A stretch of 64,000 nt of DNA from contig NZ_CP050191.1 of the NCBI RefSeq assembly GCF_011745145.1, positions 2,346,984 through 2,410,983 of the forward strand, written 5' to 3'. This document shows positions 7,612 to 17,324 of this stretch, in pieces (the first letter of the stretch is position 1; each line of letters begins with the position of its first letter). The stretch comes from Mycobacterium sp. DL440. GTDB taxonomy: Bacteria; Actinomycetota; Actinomycetes; Mycobacteriales; Mycobacteriaceae. The notes beneath the pieces are model-generated. The model was not told the DNA's origin. It did no database searches and worked only from the letters and a program-made list of their open reading frames with translations. Position numbers and translations under genes: made by a program.

Positions 7612-8772
7612 GTGGAGCCTGCGCGTCCCGATCCCGATGCACCCCACCTGGCCGATGTGGTCCCGTCGGTGCTTGCCGCGATGGGGGCGCCCGGATTCGA
7701 TGCGCGGATCCCCTGGGCCGGCCCGATCCGCGGAGCGTGCGTGCTGCTGATCGACGGACTCGGCGCCGAACTACTGGCCGCCCATGCCGCCGATGCACCG
7801 GTCCTTACCGCGATGTCGGACAAGGCGCCCCACCAGACACTGCACGTCGGGTTCCCGTCCACCACGGCAGCGGGACTCGCGGCGATCGGCACCGGATACC
7901 GCTCGGGTGAGCACGGCTTTGTCGGCTACTCGTTCCGGGTTCCCGAAGCCGGGCCGGAATTCGATGTGATCAACGCGCTGCGGTGGCGCCCCCATCCGTG
8001 GGGACCCGATCTTCGAGACCGCGTGGTGCCCGAGCGGATCCAGCCGCTGCCCACCACGTTCGAACGGGCCGCCGAGGCCGGGTTCGAGGTCTCGGTCGTA
8101 TCGGGCGCCGAGTACTCCGGTTCCGGACTTACCCGGGCGCTGCTGCGCGGCGGACGTTACGTCGGCGTGCATGCCCTCGGCGATCTCGCTGCCGAGGTCA
8201 TCGGGGCCGTCGCAGGCAGCGGCTTCTGCTACGGATACCACGCCGACCTCGACTTGACGGGCCACCTGCACGGGCCCGGGTCGCCGGCCTGGCGGATGCA
8301 GTTGCGCCAAGTCGACCGCCTGGTGGAGTCGGTGCTGGAGGCCTTGCCGTCGGAATGCCTACTGACTGTGGTGGCCGACCACGGCATGATCACAGTCGAC
8401 CCGGCGGCCGCGGTGGACATCGACGAGTGCGACCCGCTTCGCGACGGGGTGGTTGCCATCGGTGGTGAAGCCCGCGCTCGGCACGTGTACACCGCTGCCG
8501 GTGCGGCCGACGACGTTCTCGCCGCGTGGCGCACCACCCTGGCAGATTCAGCGTGGGTGATGTCTCGGGACGAGGCCGTCGCGGCGGGTTGGTTCGGGCC
8601 TCGGGTACGTGATGACATTCGGTCCCGAATCGGCGATGTCGTCGCCGCCGCGCGCGGCTCAGCCGCGTTGCTGAGACGCCATGCAGAACCTCTGGAGTCG
8701 GCATTGATCGGCCATCACGGTTCGCTGACGCGCGCCGAGCAGTATGTCCCGCTACTGTCGGCGATCGGCTGA
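7612..8772 (+). CDS. alkaline-phosphatase superfamily nucleotide pyrophosphatase/phosphodiesterase
   Basis: A 386-residue enzyme of the type I phosphodiesterase/nucleotide pyrophosphatase family. Metal-site pieces can be seen in order: LLIDGLGAE (Asp ligand, about residues 44-52), GFPSTTAAG (nucleophile Thr), YHADLDLTGHLHG (Asp and His ligands), VVADHGM (Asp-His) and IGHHGSL near the C-terminus. The family hydrolyses phosphodiesters or pyrophosphates; no signal peptide is evident, so it is probably cytosolic, although some relatives are exported. I use GTG at 7612 because upstream in-frame sequence is the antisense of the divergent exported-protein gene and of its Gly/Pro repeat. Substrate unknown. 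Confidence 0.8.
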   Translation: MEPARPDPDAPHLADVVPSVLAAMGAPGFDARIPWAGPIRGACVLLIDGLGAELLAAHAADAPVLTAMSDKAPHQTLHVGFPSTTAAGLAAIGTGYRSGEHGFVGYSFRVPEAGPEFDVINALRWRPHPWGPDLRDRVVPERIQPLPTTFERAAEAGFEVSVVSGAEYSGSGLTRALLRGGRYVGVHALGDLAAEVIGAVAGSGFCYGYHADLDLTGHLHGPGSPAWRMQLRQVDRLVESVLEALPSECLLTVVADHGMITVDPAAAVDIDECDPLRDGVVAIGGEARARHVYTAAGAADDVLAAWRTTLADSAWVMSRDEAVAAGWFGPRVRDDIRSRIGDVVAAARGSAALLRRHAEPLESALIGHHGSLTRAEQYVPLLSAIG

Positions 8773-8806
8773 GCGAACCGCACACCCGAAACAGGCTTAG
8801 ATGGGC

Positions 8807-8812
8807 TAAGAT
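8807..8812 (+). promoter_or_regulatory. TAnnnT -10 element, leaderless start of DUF732 gene
   Basis: TAAGAT ends seven bases before the ATG at 8820, and no Shine-Dalgarno is present, so a transcript beginning at the ATG is likely. Confidence 0.45.
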
Positions 8813-8819
8813 TCACCGC

Positions 8820-9146
8820 ATGAAGCTTGCAGGGCTGGCAGTGATCGGTGCCGCGGCGGCAATTGCCTTCGCCGCTCCCGCACATGCCGAGATTGATACT
8901 GATTTCGCCAATGAGCTGCACACCTTCGGCATCTACGGGCAGCGTGACTACAACGCCTGGATCGGCAAGCTCATGTGCAAGCGGCTGCACAACGGCGTCG
9001 ACCACACCGCCCAGGACTCGGTCGGTTTCGTCAAGAAACAACTGGCCAAGGACAGCACCGACGCCCAGGCCTGGCAGTTCACCGGCACCGCCATCAACTA
9101 CTACTGCCCCGATCAGCGCGCCGTCTACGAGCAGGCCGCGCACTAA
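8820..9146 (+). CDS. exported DUF732 family protein
   Basis: A 108-residue mycobacterial secreted protein. The signal peptide covers about residues 1-23 (ends APAHA) and the mature domain has two cysteines (C57 in GKLMCKRL and C98 in YYCPDQ) that fit the single disulfide of the DUF732 fold. Its pattern, DFANELHTFGI...GVDHTAQDSVGFVK...AINYYCPDQ, is the usual DUF732 arrangement. No enzymatic role is known for the family. It is followed after 18 bases by a second exported-protein gene in the same direction, so the two may be co-transcribed. Confidence 0.85.
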   Translation: MKLAGLAVIGAAAAIAFAAPAHAEIDTDFANELHTFGIYGQRDYNAWIGKLMCKRLHNGVDHTAQDSVGFVKKQLAKDSTDAQAWQFTGTAINYYCPDQRAVYEQAAH

Positions 9147-9164
9147 CCGACTTTTGGGAGCACC

Positions 9165-9527
9165 ATGTCCAACCGCACGAGTGTGAAAAACCTGATCCGG
9201 ACCGGCGTGGCCACCTGCGCCGTCGCCGCCAGCCTGGCCGGCGCCGGCATCGCGGGGGCCGACGCCACCGACGACTACCCGATCCCCAACCGGATCCTGC
9301 GCACCCCCTGCACCGCCGAACAGATCATGGCCGCCGCCCGCGACGTCGAACCGGTCTACTACGAGCGCTACATGATCGACTACAACAACAAACCCGTCGC
9401 CGATCAGCAAGGCGCCCGGTCCGGTGATGCTCGTGGCGCCCCTATGGCGGTGCGATCATCACCGGGGCCGGCGCCCAGGTCACCATCGGCGGTACGTTGC
9501 CGGTGCTACGACGCACTCTCCAGATAG
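9165..9527 (+). pseudogene. DUF5078-like exported protein, 3' end scrambled
   Basis: The first 80 residues look like a mycobacterial exported DUF5078-type protein: signal peptide (to about residue 36, AGADA) and [17 protein letters not shown], then [26 protein letters not shown]. After that point the frame switches to low-complexity Arg/Pro/Ser sequence ([19 protein letters not shown]...) that does not look like protein-coding sequence, and the frame ends at 9527. Family members continue with a helical domain of some 60 residues that is absent. I therefore read it as a gene cut at about 9400 by deletion or insertion. The region 9400-9640 contains no complete gene in any frame. Confidence 0.55.
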
Positions 9528-9645
9528 ACGCAAGTAGATATACGAGTCCGCGGGAACCCGCGGCGATGATTCAGCTCGGCGGTCAGCGGGAACCCTGCCC
9601 GTTCAAGCCGCAGAATGCGGCCCCGATCGAACTGGAGTCCAGACC

Positions 9646-10119
9646 ATGTCACCGAGCCGGCTCACGACGACCCACAGCGATCCATGGCCCCTTATCCGGA
9701 AGTGGTCCGTGTCAGTCGGGATGGGCTTGGCCCTCACCGCGGCGCCACTGCTCGTGGGTTGTGGATCCAACGAAGACACCGCCCCGACGACGACATCTGT
9801 CACCACGCCAACGACAACAGTCACGACGCCTACCACCGTGGAACCCACCTCTCCGGCTCCGGCGACCGGTGGTGAAGGCACGGTTCCCGGTGGTCCGACC
9901 GGTGGCGGGGGGCCCGAAGGCGGGGGCGGCTCGATTCCGGGTGGTCCGACCGGCGGTGGTGGACCCGGCGGTGGCGGCGGCGAAATTCCCGGTGGTCCGA
10001 CCGGCAGCGGCGGGCCGGGTGGCGGGGGCGGCTCGATTCCGGGTGGTCCGACCGGCGGTGGTGGACCCGGCGGTGGCGGCGGCTGCGTTCCCGGCGTCGG
10101 CTGCGTACACGTTCCCTGA
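9646..10119 (+). CDS. Gly/Pro-repeat lipoprotein
   Basis: A 157-residue predicted lipoprotein. A long n-region (MSPSRLTTTHSDPWPLIRK) precedes the hydrophobic segment and the lipobox LLVGC with lipidated C39. A Thr/Pro-rich stretch (residues 45-72, possible O-mannosylation) leads to four 17-residue repeats of the type SIPGGPTGGGGPGGGGG (residues 79-146) and a short tail with two cysteines. It is probably anchored on the outer face of the membrane with a flexible glycine-rich arm. The repeats make copy-number change by slippage likely. No enzymatic domain is present. No clear ribosome site is visible before the ATG. Confidence 0.65.
   Translation: MSPSRLTTTHSDPWPLIRKWSVSVGMGLALTAAPLLVGCGSNEDTAPTTTSVTTPTTTVTTPTTVEPTSPAPATGGEGTVPGGPTGGGGPEGGGGSIPGGPTGGGGPGGGGGEIPGGPTGSGGPGGGGGSIPGGPTGGGGPGGGGGCVPGVGCVHVP
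9880..10083 (+). repeat. four tandem 51-bp coding repeats
   Basis: Four in-frame copies of a 51-base unit encode residues 79-146 of the lipoprotein. Units 2 and 4 encode the same peptide; unit 1 differs at two residues at its start and at one Glu, and unit 3 differs at its first residue and has one Ser. The spacing is exact with no interruption. Confidence 0.85.
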
Positions 10120-10191
10120 CGCCATCAGCCCGATCGCGCTTGGTGCGGGCCAGCGCCTAGGCCAGGTGGAACTGACGGCGCACCTCGACGG

Positions 10192-10985
10192 TCACGACGC
10201 CCGCATCACCAGCAGAGTCTGGGCTGAGGTGCCGATAAACCCTTGGCGGTCAAATATTTCGGCAGTCGTCGCGCCGACACCGTCTGGTCCGATCGAGCCA
10301 CGTGCCCGTAGGGCGAAGTCCGATCCCTGCGGAAGCCGGTGCAGATGCACCGAGGTATCGGTGTTCATGAAGATGAACTTGTCCGGATCCAGTGCCGCAC
10401 CAATACCATTGGCAGAATCCACCACGAGCGCCAAGCGCTGCAACGCCGTCGTCTCCTCGTCGTCGACCACCGGCGTCAACGGACTCATCCACGCCACGGC
10501 CGACTCACCCTCGGCGGTGGGTTGCCGCCGCCAGGACACACTTTCCAGATAGCCCGGCGCGCCTTCCCAATTGTGTGCCACATCGGCGGCCGCGCCCTCC
10601 ACCAATGGCGGGAACCGGTCGGTGACCACGTCACTGGTGTCGCTGGGCGCCAGCAGCCAGGCGGTGACCCGGGCGACGGCACGCCAGGTGCCGTCGGGCC
10701 GGGCCGCCTCCATCTCGGAGGCAACCATCGAGATCCGTGATCCCGGCCGGTCCACCCAGGCCCGAACCCGCACCGGCGCAACCGGAATCGCGCCCAGAAT
10801 GTCGAGCGTCAACCGCCCGATCCGCAGGCCTGAGGCCGCACTCAACTCCTCGATCGCCTTGGTCAACAACGCCAACGGCGGTGAGCCGTGCTGAATCGCC
10901 GGATCCCAGTTGCTTCGAGTATCGGCGGTGGATTCGAACATCTGGTACTCACCCTCGGAACCGAGCCGATGGTAGTGACAGCCGA

Positions 10986-10989
<4 letters not shown>
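10192..10989 (-). CDS. TesB-like acyl-CoA thioesterase family protein
   Basis: A 265-residue protein of the double-hotdog TesB-like thioesterase family. The first hotdog is seen in FESTADTRSNWDPAIQHGSPPLALLTKAIE, with the helix that follows HGSP, and the second half ends with GATTAEIFDRQGFIGTSAQTLLV, the typical last strands. Family members hydrolyse acyl-CoA thioesters in the cytosol. The ATG at 10989 overlaps the stop codon of the upstream RecB-like gene by four bases (ATGA), which argues for that start and for translation as one operon. A second TesB-like protein is encoded at 37468-38334. Confidence 0.8.
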
Positions 10990-12759
<1,770 letters not shown>

Positions 12760-12876
12760 ATCGGCCATCTGCCGTCGCCGTTCTCTGCACCACGGTTGTC
12801 CCGAGGTTGCGATGACCGCCCTCAGGTTGAAAGCGGCGAGTAGGCCGGCGTCGAAACCGGCGAGTGGCCTGACGGC

Positions 12877-13188
12877 TCAGTCGTCGCTGTGGTGCAAGCC
12901 CCTTCGGGTGGAGAGTAATTCGAGCTCGGGTCGGCTGGCGACCATCCGTTCGGCGGCGTCGAGCACGTCGAGCACGTCGAGCACGTCGACCACGTGGGCA
13001 CGGTCGGCGGCGACGACGGCGACGCCGATGCCGGCGCGGCGGTGCAGATCCTGGGCGCCGGATTCGGCGGCCGACACCGCGAGCTTGCGGTGCAGCTCGG
13101 CGATCACCGGCCGGATGGCCGAGCGCTTCTGTTTGAGCGAGTGCACATCACCGAGCAGCAGGTCGAACTCCATCCAGCCGATCCACAT
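12877..13188 (-). CDS. DUF503 family protein
   Basis: A 103-residue cytosolic protein of the DUF503 family (small ferredoxin-like fold; unknown function). The start MWIGWMEFDLLLGDVHSLKQKRS is diagnostic, as are AGIGVAVVAADRAHVVDVLD and the C-terminal RPELELLSTRRGLHHSDD. The helix after VVD contains three consecutive VLD triplets, which come from a 9-bp tandem repeat; relatives I remember have only one, so six residues appear to be inserted. The gene follows the lppK homologue with seven bases between them and the same order as Rv2116-Rv2117 in M. tuberculosis. 12760-12876 holds no gene. Confidence 0.85.
   Translation of the reverse strand: MWIGWMEFDLLLGDVHSLKQKRSAIRPVIAELHRKLAVSAAESGAQDLHRRAGIGVAVVAADRAHVVDVLDVLDVLDAAERMVASRPELELLSTRRGLHHSDD
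12958..12993. repeat. 9-bp tandem repeat inside DUF503 gene
   Basis: Three perfect copies of GTCGAGCAC (12958-12984) followed by a fourth with one mismatch (GTCGACCAC). It lies in frame and adds VLD triplets to a surface helix of the DUF503 protein. Confidence 0.85.
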
Positions 13189-13195
13189 GGCCGGT

Positions 13196-13744
13196 TCAGC
13201 GGGGTGGGGTCGGGGCGGGCGGCGTAGACCCTTCGGCACCTGCGCCCATCACCAGTAACAGGTCGGCGGTGTGTCGGGTCAGCTGCCAGCCGTCGCCGTG
13301 CGGGGTGAATTCCATCGGGAAGCTGAAATCGCGCGCCGAATTCTCACCGCCCGCGATGACCTTGACGGTAGCCACCACGTTCTTCGGCTCGGTTTGCGAC
13401 CAGGCCAGATCGGTGGCCTCGAAGGTCAGCCGGGTGAAGCCGTTGTCGGCCAGCGCGCGGCCGAACTTATCGAGCGCAGCGGCGTCATCGGCGGTGCCCT
13501 GTTCCACCAGGACGACCTTGTCGGCGCCGGGGACATTGACGTCGGCCAACCGATCCAGCACACCGGTCAGTGCTTCAGGGGCAGGCAGCGGCGCGGCCGG
13601 CGGCGTCTCCGGCATGGTCGTCGATTGCACGCTGGTCGTCGGGTGCGAAGTCTTGGCCGGGTGGTCGCCACTACTGCACCCGCAGAGCCCAAGTGCCGCC
13701 ACGATCGTGGCGGCACTCAGGACTGCGATGCGGCTGCGGTTCAA
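13196..13744 (-). CDS. lppK: LppK-like lipoprotein
   Basis: A 182-residue predicted lipoprotein. The signal peptide ends in the lipobox LGLCGC (lipidated Cys near residue 23), followed by a Thr/Ser/Pro linker (to about residue 55) and a compact domain (PEALTGVLDRLADVNVPGADKVVLVEQGTADD...GDGWQLTRHTADLLL) with a fold like small nuclear-transport-factor-2-type exported mycobacterial proteins. The position between mpa and the DUF503 gene is that of lppK (Rv2116) in M. tuberculosis. Function unknown. Confidence 0.75.
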   Translation of the reverse strand: MNRSRIAVLSAATIVAALGLCGCSSGDHPAKTSHPTTSVQSTTMPETPPAAPLPAPEALTGVLDRLADVNVPGADKVVLVEQGTADDAAALDKFGRALADNGFTRLTFEATDLAWSQTEPKNVVATVKVIAGGENSARDFSFPMEFTPHGDGWQLTRHTADLLLVMGAGAEGSTPPAPTPPR

Positions 13745-13752
13745 TTACCTAC

Positions 13753-14256
13753 TCAGCCGACTGAAGACAGCAGGTTCAAGGCCGATCCCTTGGAAATCTG
13801 CCAGCCGGTGGGGCTCGGCCCCGCCACGAACTGGATATTCTGGGTGGCGGTGCCGCCGGTGGCCGAGGTCGCGGTCACGTCGGCGTACGCCACGCCGCCC
13901 TGGTCGTCGATGTTGGCGATGTCGAAGGTCAGCGGGAACTTCCCTTCCGCAGCGGCCTTGCTGTACGCGCGGTCCGCGGCGATGCTCTCGATGCGACCGA
14001 TGCCACCCTGGATGTAGGGGGCCTTGCCGCTGAACGAGCCGCCGCTGGAGAGCGCCTGCAAGGTCTGCACCAGTGGCGACGCCAGATCCGGTGCCGGGGT
14101 GGCCGGCAGGGGCGCGTCGAACACGACCGGCTGGATCGCCGGGGCGGCCGACATGCCGCTGGATGCAATAGAAGTCACACCCGCCGCTGCTCCGCCCACC
14201 ACGGCGGCGGCAGCAGCTGCGGTGATAAAGCCGGTAACGAGGGTTTTCAAGGCCAC
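13753..14256 (-). CDS. low-molecular-weight antigen MTB12 (CFP-2) family protein
   Basis: A 167-residue exported protein. Signal peptide to about residue 30, then the family phrase IQPVVFDAPLPATPAPD, IQGGIGRIESIAADRAYSKAAAEGKFPLTFDIANI and a C-terminal TGWQISKGSALNLL. These match the MTB12/CFP-2 family of secreted mycobacterial antigens. In M. tuberculosis the founding member lies elsewhere, so this may be a paralogue placed next to lppK; the two share overall architecture and lie eight bases apart on the same strand, which suggests co-transcription. Confidence 0.75.
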   Translation of the reverse strand: MALKTLVTGFITAAAAAAVVGGAAAGVTSIASSGMSAAPAIQPVVFDAPLPATPAPDLASPLVQTLQALSSGGSFSGKAPYIQGGIGRIESIAADRAYSKAAAEGKFPLTFDIANIDDQGGVAYADVTATSATGGTATQNIQFVAGPSPTGWQISKGSALNLLSSVG

Positions 14257-14401
14257 GATTGTCCTTTCGATCGGACCAACTGAACTAAGAGGCTAACAGT
14301 GGTGCTGGTGTGTCTCGTTCCTAGAGCGCACACAATGGCTGAATCGCCGGTAGCGTTGAAGTTGTTACTGCACCAACTTACGGTGCGGGAGGGAGCGCAA
14401 T

Positions 14402-16243
14402 ATGAGTGAGTCAGAGCGTTCGGACGGCCATGCCGAGAGTTTCTCGGCCGGCCACTCGCAACCTATGTCCAGCGAAGATGCCGCAGAGCTGGAATCGCTG
14501 CGGCGTGAGGCTGCGGTTCTCCGTGAGCAACTGGAGAATGCGGTAGGGCCCCAGAGTGGGCTGCGCAGTGCCCGTGACGTCCACCAGCTTGAGGCGCGGA
14601 TCGACTCGCTCGCGTCGCGTAACGCGAAGCTCATGGACACACTCAAAGAAGCCCGCCAGCAACTGCTCGCACTGCGCGAGGAGGTGGACCGCCTGGGTCA
14701 GCCGCCCAGCGGCTACGGCGTGCTGCTGGGCACTCATGAGGACGACACCGTCGACGTGTTCACCTCCGGGCGCAAGATGCGACTCACCTGCTCGCCGAAC
14801 ATCGAGACCTCCTCGCTCAAGCAGGGCCAGACGGTCCGGCTCAACGAGGCGCTCACCGTGGTCGAGGCCGGCAACTTCGAGGCTGTCGGCGAGATCAGCA
14901 CGTTGCGCGAAATCCTGTCCGACGGTCACCGGGCACTGGTGGTCGGGCACGCCGACGAGGAGCGCATCGTGTGGCTGGCCGAGCCTCTGGTCGCCGCCGA
15001 GGATCTGCCCGACCTTCCTGACGCCAGGCAAGACGATGACCGGCCCCGCAAACTGCGTCCCGGCGATTCCCTGCTGGTCGACACGAAGGCCGGATACGCC
15101 TTCGAGCGCATTCCGAAGGCCGAGGTCGAGGACCTGGTGCTCGAAGAGGTGCCCGACGTCAGCTACAGCGACATCGGCGGCTTGGGCCGGCAGATCGAGC
15201 AGATCCGCGACGCGGTGGAGCTGCCCTTCCTGCACAAGGAGCTCTACCGCGAGTACTCGCTGCGTCCGCCCAAAGGCGTGCTGCTCTACGGCCCGCCCGG
15301 TTGCGGTAAGACGTTGATCGCAAAGGCGGTGGCGAACTCGCTGGCCAAGAAGATGGCCGAGGTTCGTGGCGACGACGCCCGCGAGGCGAAGAGCTACTTC
15401 CTCAACATCAAGGGTCCCGAGCTGCTGAACAAGTTCGTCGGCGAGACCGAACGCCACATCCGGCTGATCTTCCAGCGTGCCCGTGAGAAGGCCTCCGAGG
15501 GCACCCCGGTGATCGTGTTCTTCGACGAGATGGACTCCATCTTCCGTACCCGCGGCACCGGTGTCAGCTCCGATGTTGAGACAACCGTTGTGCCGCAGCT
15601 GCTTTCGGAGATCGACGGCGTGGAGGGGCTGGAGAACGTCATCGTCATCGGCGCCTCCAACCGCGAGGACATGATCGACCCGGCGATCCTGCGGCCCGGC
15701 CGCCTCGACGTCAAGATCAAGATCGAGCGGCCCGACGCCGAGTCCGCACAGGACATCTTCTCGAAGTACCTGACCGAAGCGCTGCCGGTGCACGCCGACG
15801 ATCTCGCCGAGTTCGGCGACGACCGGGCCCTGACGATCAAGACGATGATCGAAAAGGTCGTAGACCGGATGTACGCCGAGATCGACGACAACCGGTTCCT
15901 GGAGGTCACCTACGCCAACGGTGACAAGGAAGTCATGTACTTCAAGGACTTCAACTCCGGCGCCATGATCCAGAACGTCGTCGACCGGGCGAAGAAGAAC
16001 GCGATCAAGGCCGTACTGGAGACCGGTCAGCCCGGTCTGCGTATCCAGCACCTGCTGGATTCGATCGTCGACGAGTTCGCGGAGAACGAGGACCTGCCCA
16101 ACACCACCAATCCCGATGACTGGGCCCGTATCTCGGGCAAGAAGGGCGAGCGGATCGTCTACATCCGCACGCTCGTCACCGGGAAGAGTTCGAGTGCTTC
16201 GCGGGCGATCGACACCGAGTCGAACCTGGGTCAGTACCTGTAG
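14402..16243 (+). CDS. mpa: proteasome-associated AAA+ ATPase Mpa (ARC)
   Basis: A 613-residue hexameric unfoldase that recognises pupylated proteins and feeds them to the 20S proteasome. Order of parts: acidic N-terminus; coiled coil that binds Pup (about residues 25-95); two OB folds (about 100-245, GYGVLLG and [11 protein letters not shown]); AAA domain with Walker A GPPGCGKT (297-304), Walker [11 protein letters not shown] (370-379) and GASNRED sensor region; C-terminal QYL (611-613), whose penultimate Tyr and last Leu gate the proteasome. GGGAGG lies eight bases before the ATG. It is divergent from the MTB12-like gene; the 145 bases between hold both promoters. Confidence 0.97.
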   Translation: MSESERSDGHAESFSAGHSQPMSSEDAAELESLRREAAVLREQLENAVGPQSGLRSARDVHQLEARIDSLASRNAKLMDTLKEARQQLLALREEVDRLGQPPSGYGVLLGTHEDDTVDVFTSGRKMRLTCSPNIETSSLKQGQTVRLNEALTVVEAGNFEAVGEISTLREILSDGHRALVVGHADEERIVWLAEPLVAAEDLPDLPDARQDDDRPRKLRPGDSLLVDTKAGYAFERIPKAEVEDLVLEEVPDVSYSDIGGLGRQIEQIRDAVELPFLHKELYREYSLRPPKGVLLYGPPGCGKTLIAKAVANSLAKKMAEVRGDDAREAKSYFLNIKGPELLNKFVGETERHIRLIFQRAREKASEGTPVIVFFDEMDSIFRTRGTGVSSDVETTVVPQLLSEIDGVEGLENVIVIGASNREDMIDPAILRPGRLDVKIKIERPDAESAQDIFSKYLTEALPVHADDLAEFGDDRALTIKTMIEKVVDRMYAEIDDNRFLEVTYANGDKEVMYFKDFNSGAMIQNVVDRAKKNAIKAVLETGQPGLRIQHLLDSIVDEFAENEDLPNTTNPDDWARISGKKGERIVYIRTLVTGKSSSASRAIDTESNLGQYL

Positions 16244-16266
16244 GCCGGTCTGGGTACTCCGGCATC

Positions 16267-16293
16267 CCCTCGGGCTTGGCGCACGGCCGAGGG
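16267..16293 (+). terminator. possible terminator hairpin after mpa
   Basis: CCCTCGG and CCGAGGG form a seven-base stem with a 13-base loop, 23 bases after the mpa stop. There is no run of T after it, so it is a weak candidate. The lysR gene ends in the opposite direction at 16311, so a convergent terminator here would be useful. Confidence 0.35.
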
Positions 16294-16310
16294 AACTGAC
16301 CCAGGGGGCG

Positions 16311-17252
16311 TCATGGCGGAGTCGGCAGCGCCGACCTTCCATGCTCGCGTTCGACGGTCGATGAGCGGATGTCAGAAGCGATCCCGGTAAGTTCATCGAG
16401 CACGACGGCCACCGCGGGCCGCGTGCTCGCGCCTGCGCGGGTCACCGCCTCCACCCGCCGGGCCACCGAGATGTCGGTGATCGGCAGCCGCACCAACCCG
16501 CGGGTCAGTCTCACGTAGCGGGGCATCAGGGCGATACCGGTGCCCACCTGCACCAGCTCCTCGACCACACGGAAATCGTTGATCCGCTGCGTGATTCGGG
16601 GCTGGACGCCGGACAGGATTGCAATCGAGTTGAGTACGTCATCGACCATCAACCCACCTTCGACACCGATCCAGTGCTCGTCGGAGAGCTCGGCCAGCCG
16701 AACTTGATCGCGGTCCGCGAGATGATGCCCAGGCGGTAGGACGACATCCAATGGCTCCCGCAACAGTTCGGTGGCCTCGAAGCGCGGGCCCCACGAGGCG
16801 GTGTCGCGCTCGTCGCGGTGCACCACCACTACATCGAAGTCGGCGAGTTGTGCCGGGCCCCGGGCGGCAGGAACGTCGATGTCGCGCCCGAGCACCTGGA
16901 CCCCATGTTCGGCTGCCCGGAGGATCAACGGGGCCAACAACATTGCCGCCCCGGAGGGAAAGAACGAAACGCTGACGGTGCCGCGGGGCCTGCTGCGGTA
17001 GGCGTCCATCTCGGCCCGGGCGCGGTCCAGTGCCGCCAACACGGCGTCGGCGTGCCCTACGAGCACCTGCCCGGCGTCGGTCAGGCGCACCCGTCTGCCG
17101 TCGGGTTCGATCAATGTCACGCCGGCCTCGCGCTGGAGGATCTTCAGCTGCTGGGAGACGGCCGAGGGCGTCATGGACAGCACCTGGGCCACTGCGGCGA
17201 CCGTGCCGTGGTCGGCGAGCTCGCGCAACATCCGTAGGCGACCGGCATCCAT
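16311..17252 (-). CDS. LysR-family transcriptional regulator
   Basis: A 313-residue LysR-type regulator: winged helix-turn-helix at residues about 3-62 (RMLRELADHGTVAAVAQVLSMTPSAVSQQLKIL), linker helix and a periplasmic-binding-like effector domain (about 90-290, SVSFFPSGAAMLLAPLILR; YVRLTRGLVRLPI). Such proteins usually control the gene divergently transcribed from them, here the EamA transporter whose start is 72 bases away. It has no obvious link to mpa or ect except position. Note the N-terminus begins directly with MDAGRLRMLREL, typical for the group. Confidence 0.9.
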   Translation of the reverse strand: MDAGRLRMLRELADHGTVAAVAQVLSMTPSAVSQQLKILQREAGVTLIEPDGRRVRLTDAGQVLVGHADAVLAALDRARAEMDAYRSRPRGTVSVSFFPSGAAMLLAPLILRAAEHGVQVLGRDIDVPAARGPAQLADFDVVVVHRDERDTASWGPRFEATELLREPLDVVLPPGHHLADRDQVRLAELSDEHWIGVEGGLMVDDVLNSIAILSGVQPRITQRINDFRVVEELVQVGTGIALMPRYVRLTRGLVRLPITDISVARRVEAVTRAGASTRPAVAVVLDELTGIASDIRSSTVEREHGRSALPTPP

Positions 17253-17263
17253 GAAGTGATGCT

Positions 17264-17274
17264 ACATATAATGT
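17264..17274. promoter_or_regulatory. divergent lysR/EamA promoter region, operator-like palindrome
   Basis: The 72 bases between the two start codons are AT-rich against the 65% or higher GC around. They contain ACAT-ATA-ATGT, an 11-base inverted repeat, beside a TATATG-like -10 for the lysR side and TTGACT (17289-17294) as a possible -35 for the EamA side. A LysR site is expected here; the exact bases are a guess. Confidence 0.35.
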
Positions 17275-17324
17275 GTAAAAAGAGTAGCTTGACTCAACTA
17301 TTGATGGATTGCACGCTGATCCGC

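Noticed and set aside
9880..10083. CRISPR-like array
   Set aside because: The repeats are contiguous 51-base coding units without spacers and encode glycine-rich protein. The Pro-Gly repeat of the exported protein near 7330-7430 is rejected for the same reason.
9497..10552. 351-codon plus-strand frame across the lipoprotein gene
   Set aside because: It reads the repeat lipoprotein in the wrong frame and then runs antisense through the thioesterase gene; it has no domain and no start signal.
14411..16396. Long open frame (661 codons) antisense to mpa
   Set aside because: High-GC shadow of mpa: it is antisense to the third-position pattern, has no ribosome site and no recognisable domain. The same holds for the long minus-strand frames opposite prcB/prcA (23580-25082), pafA (27226-28563) and helY (31895-33238).
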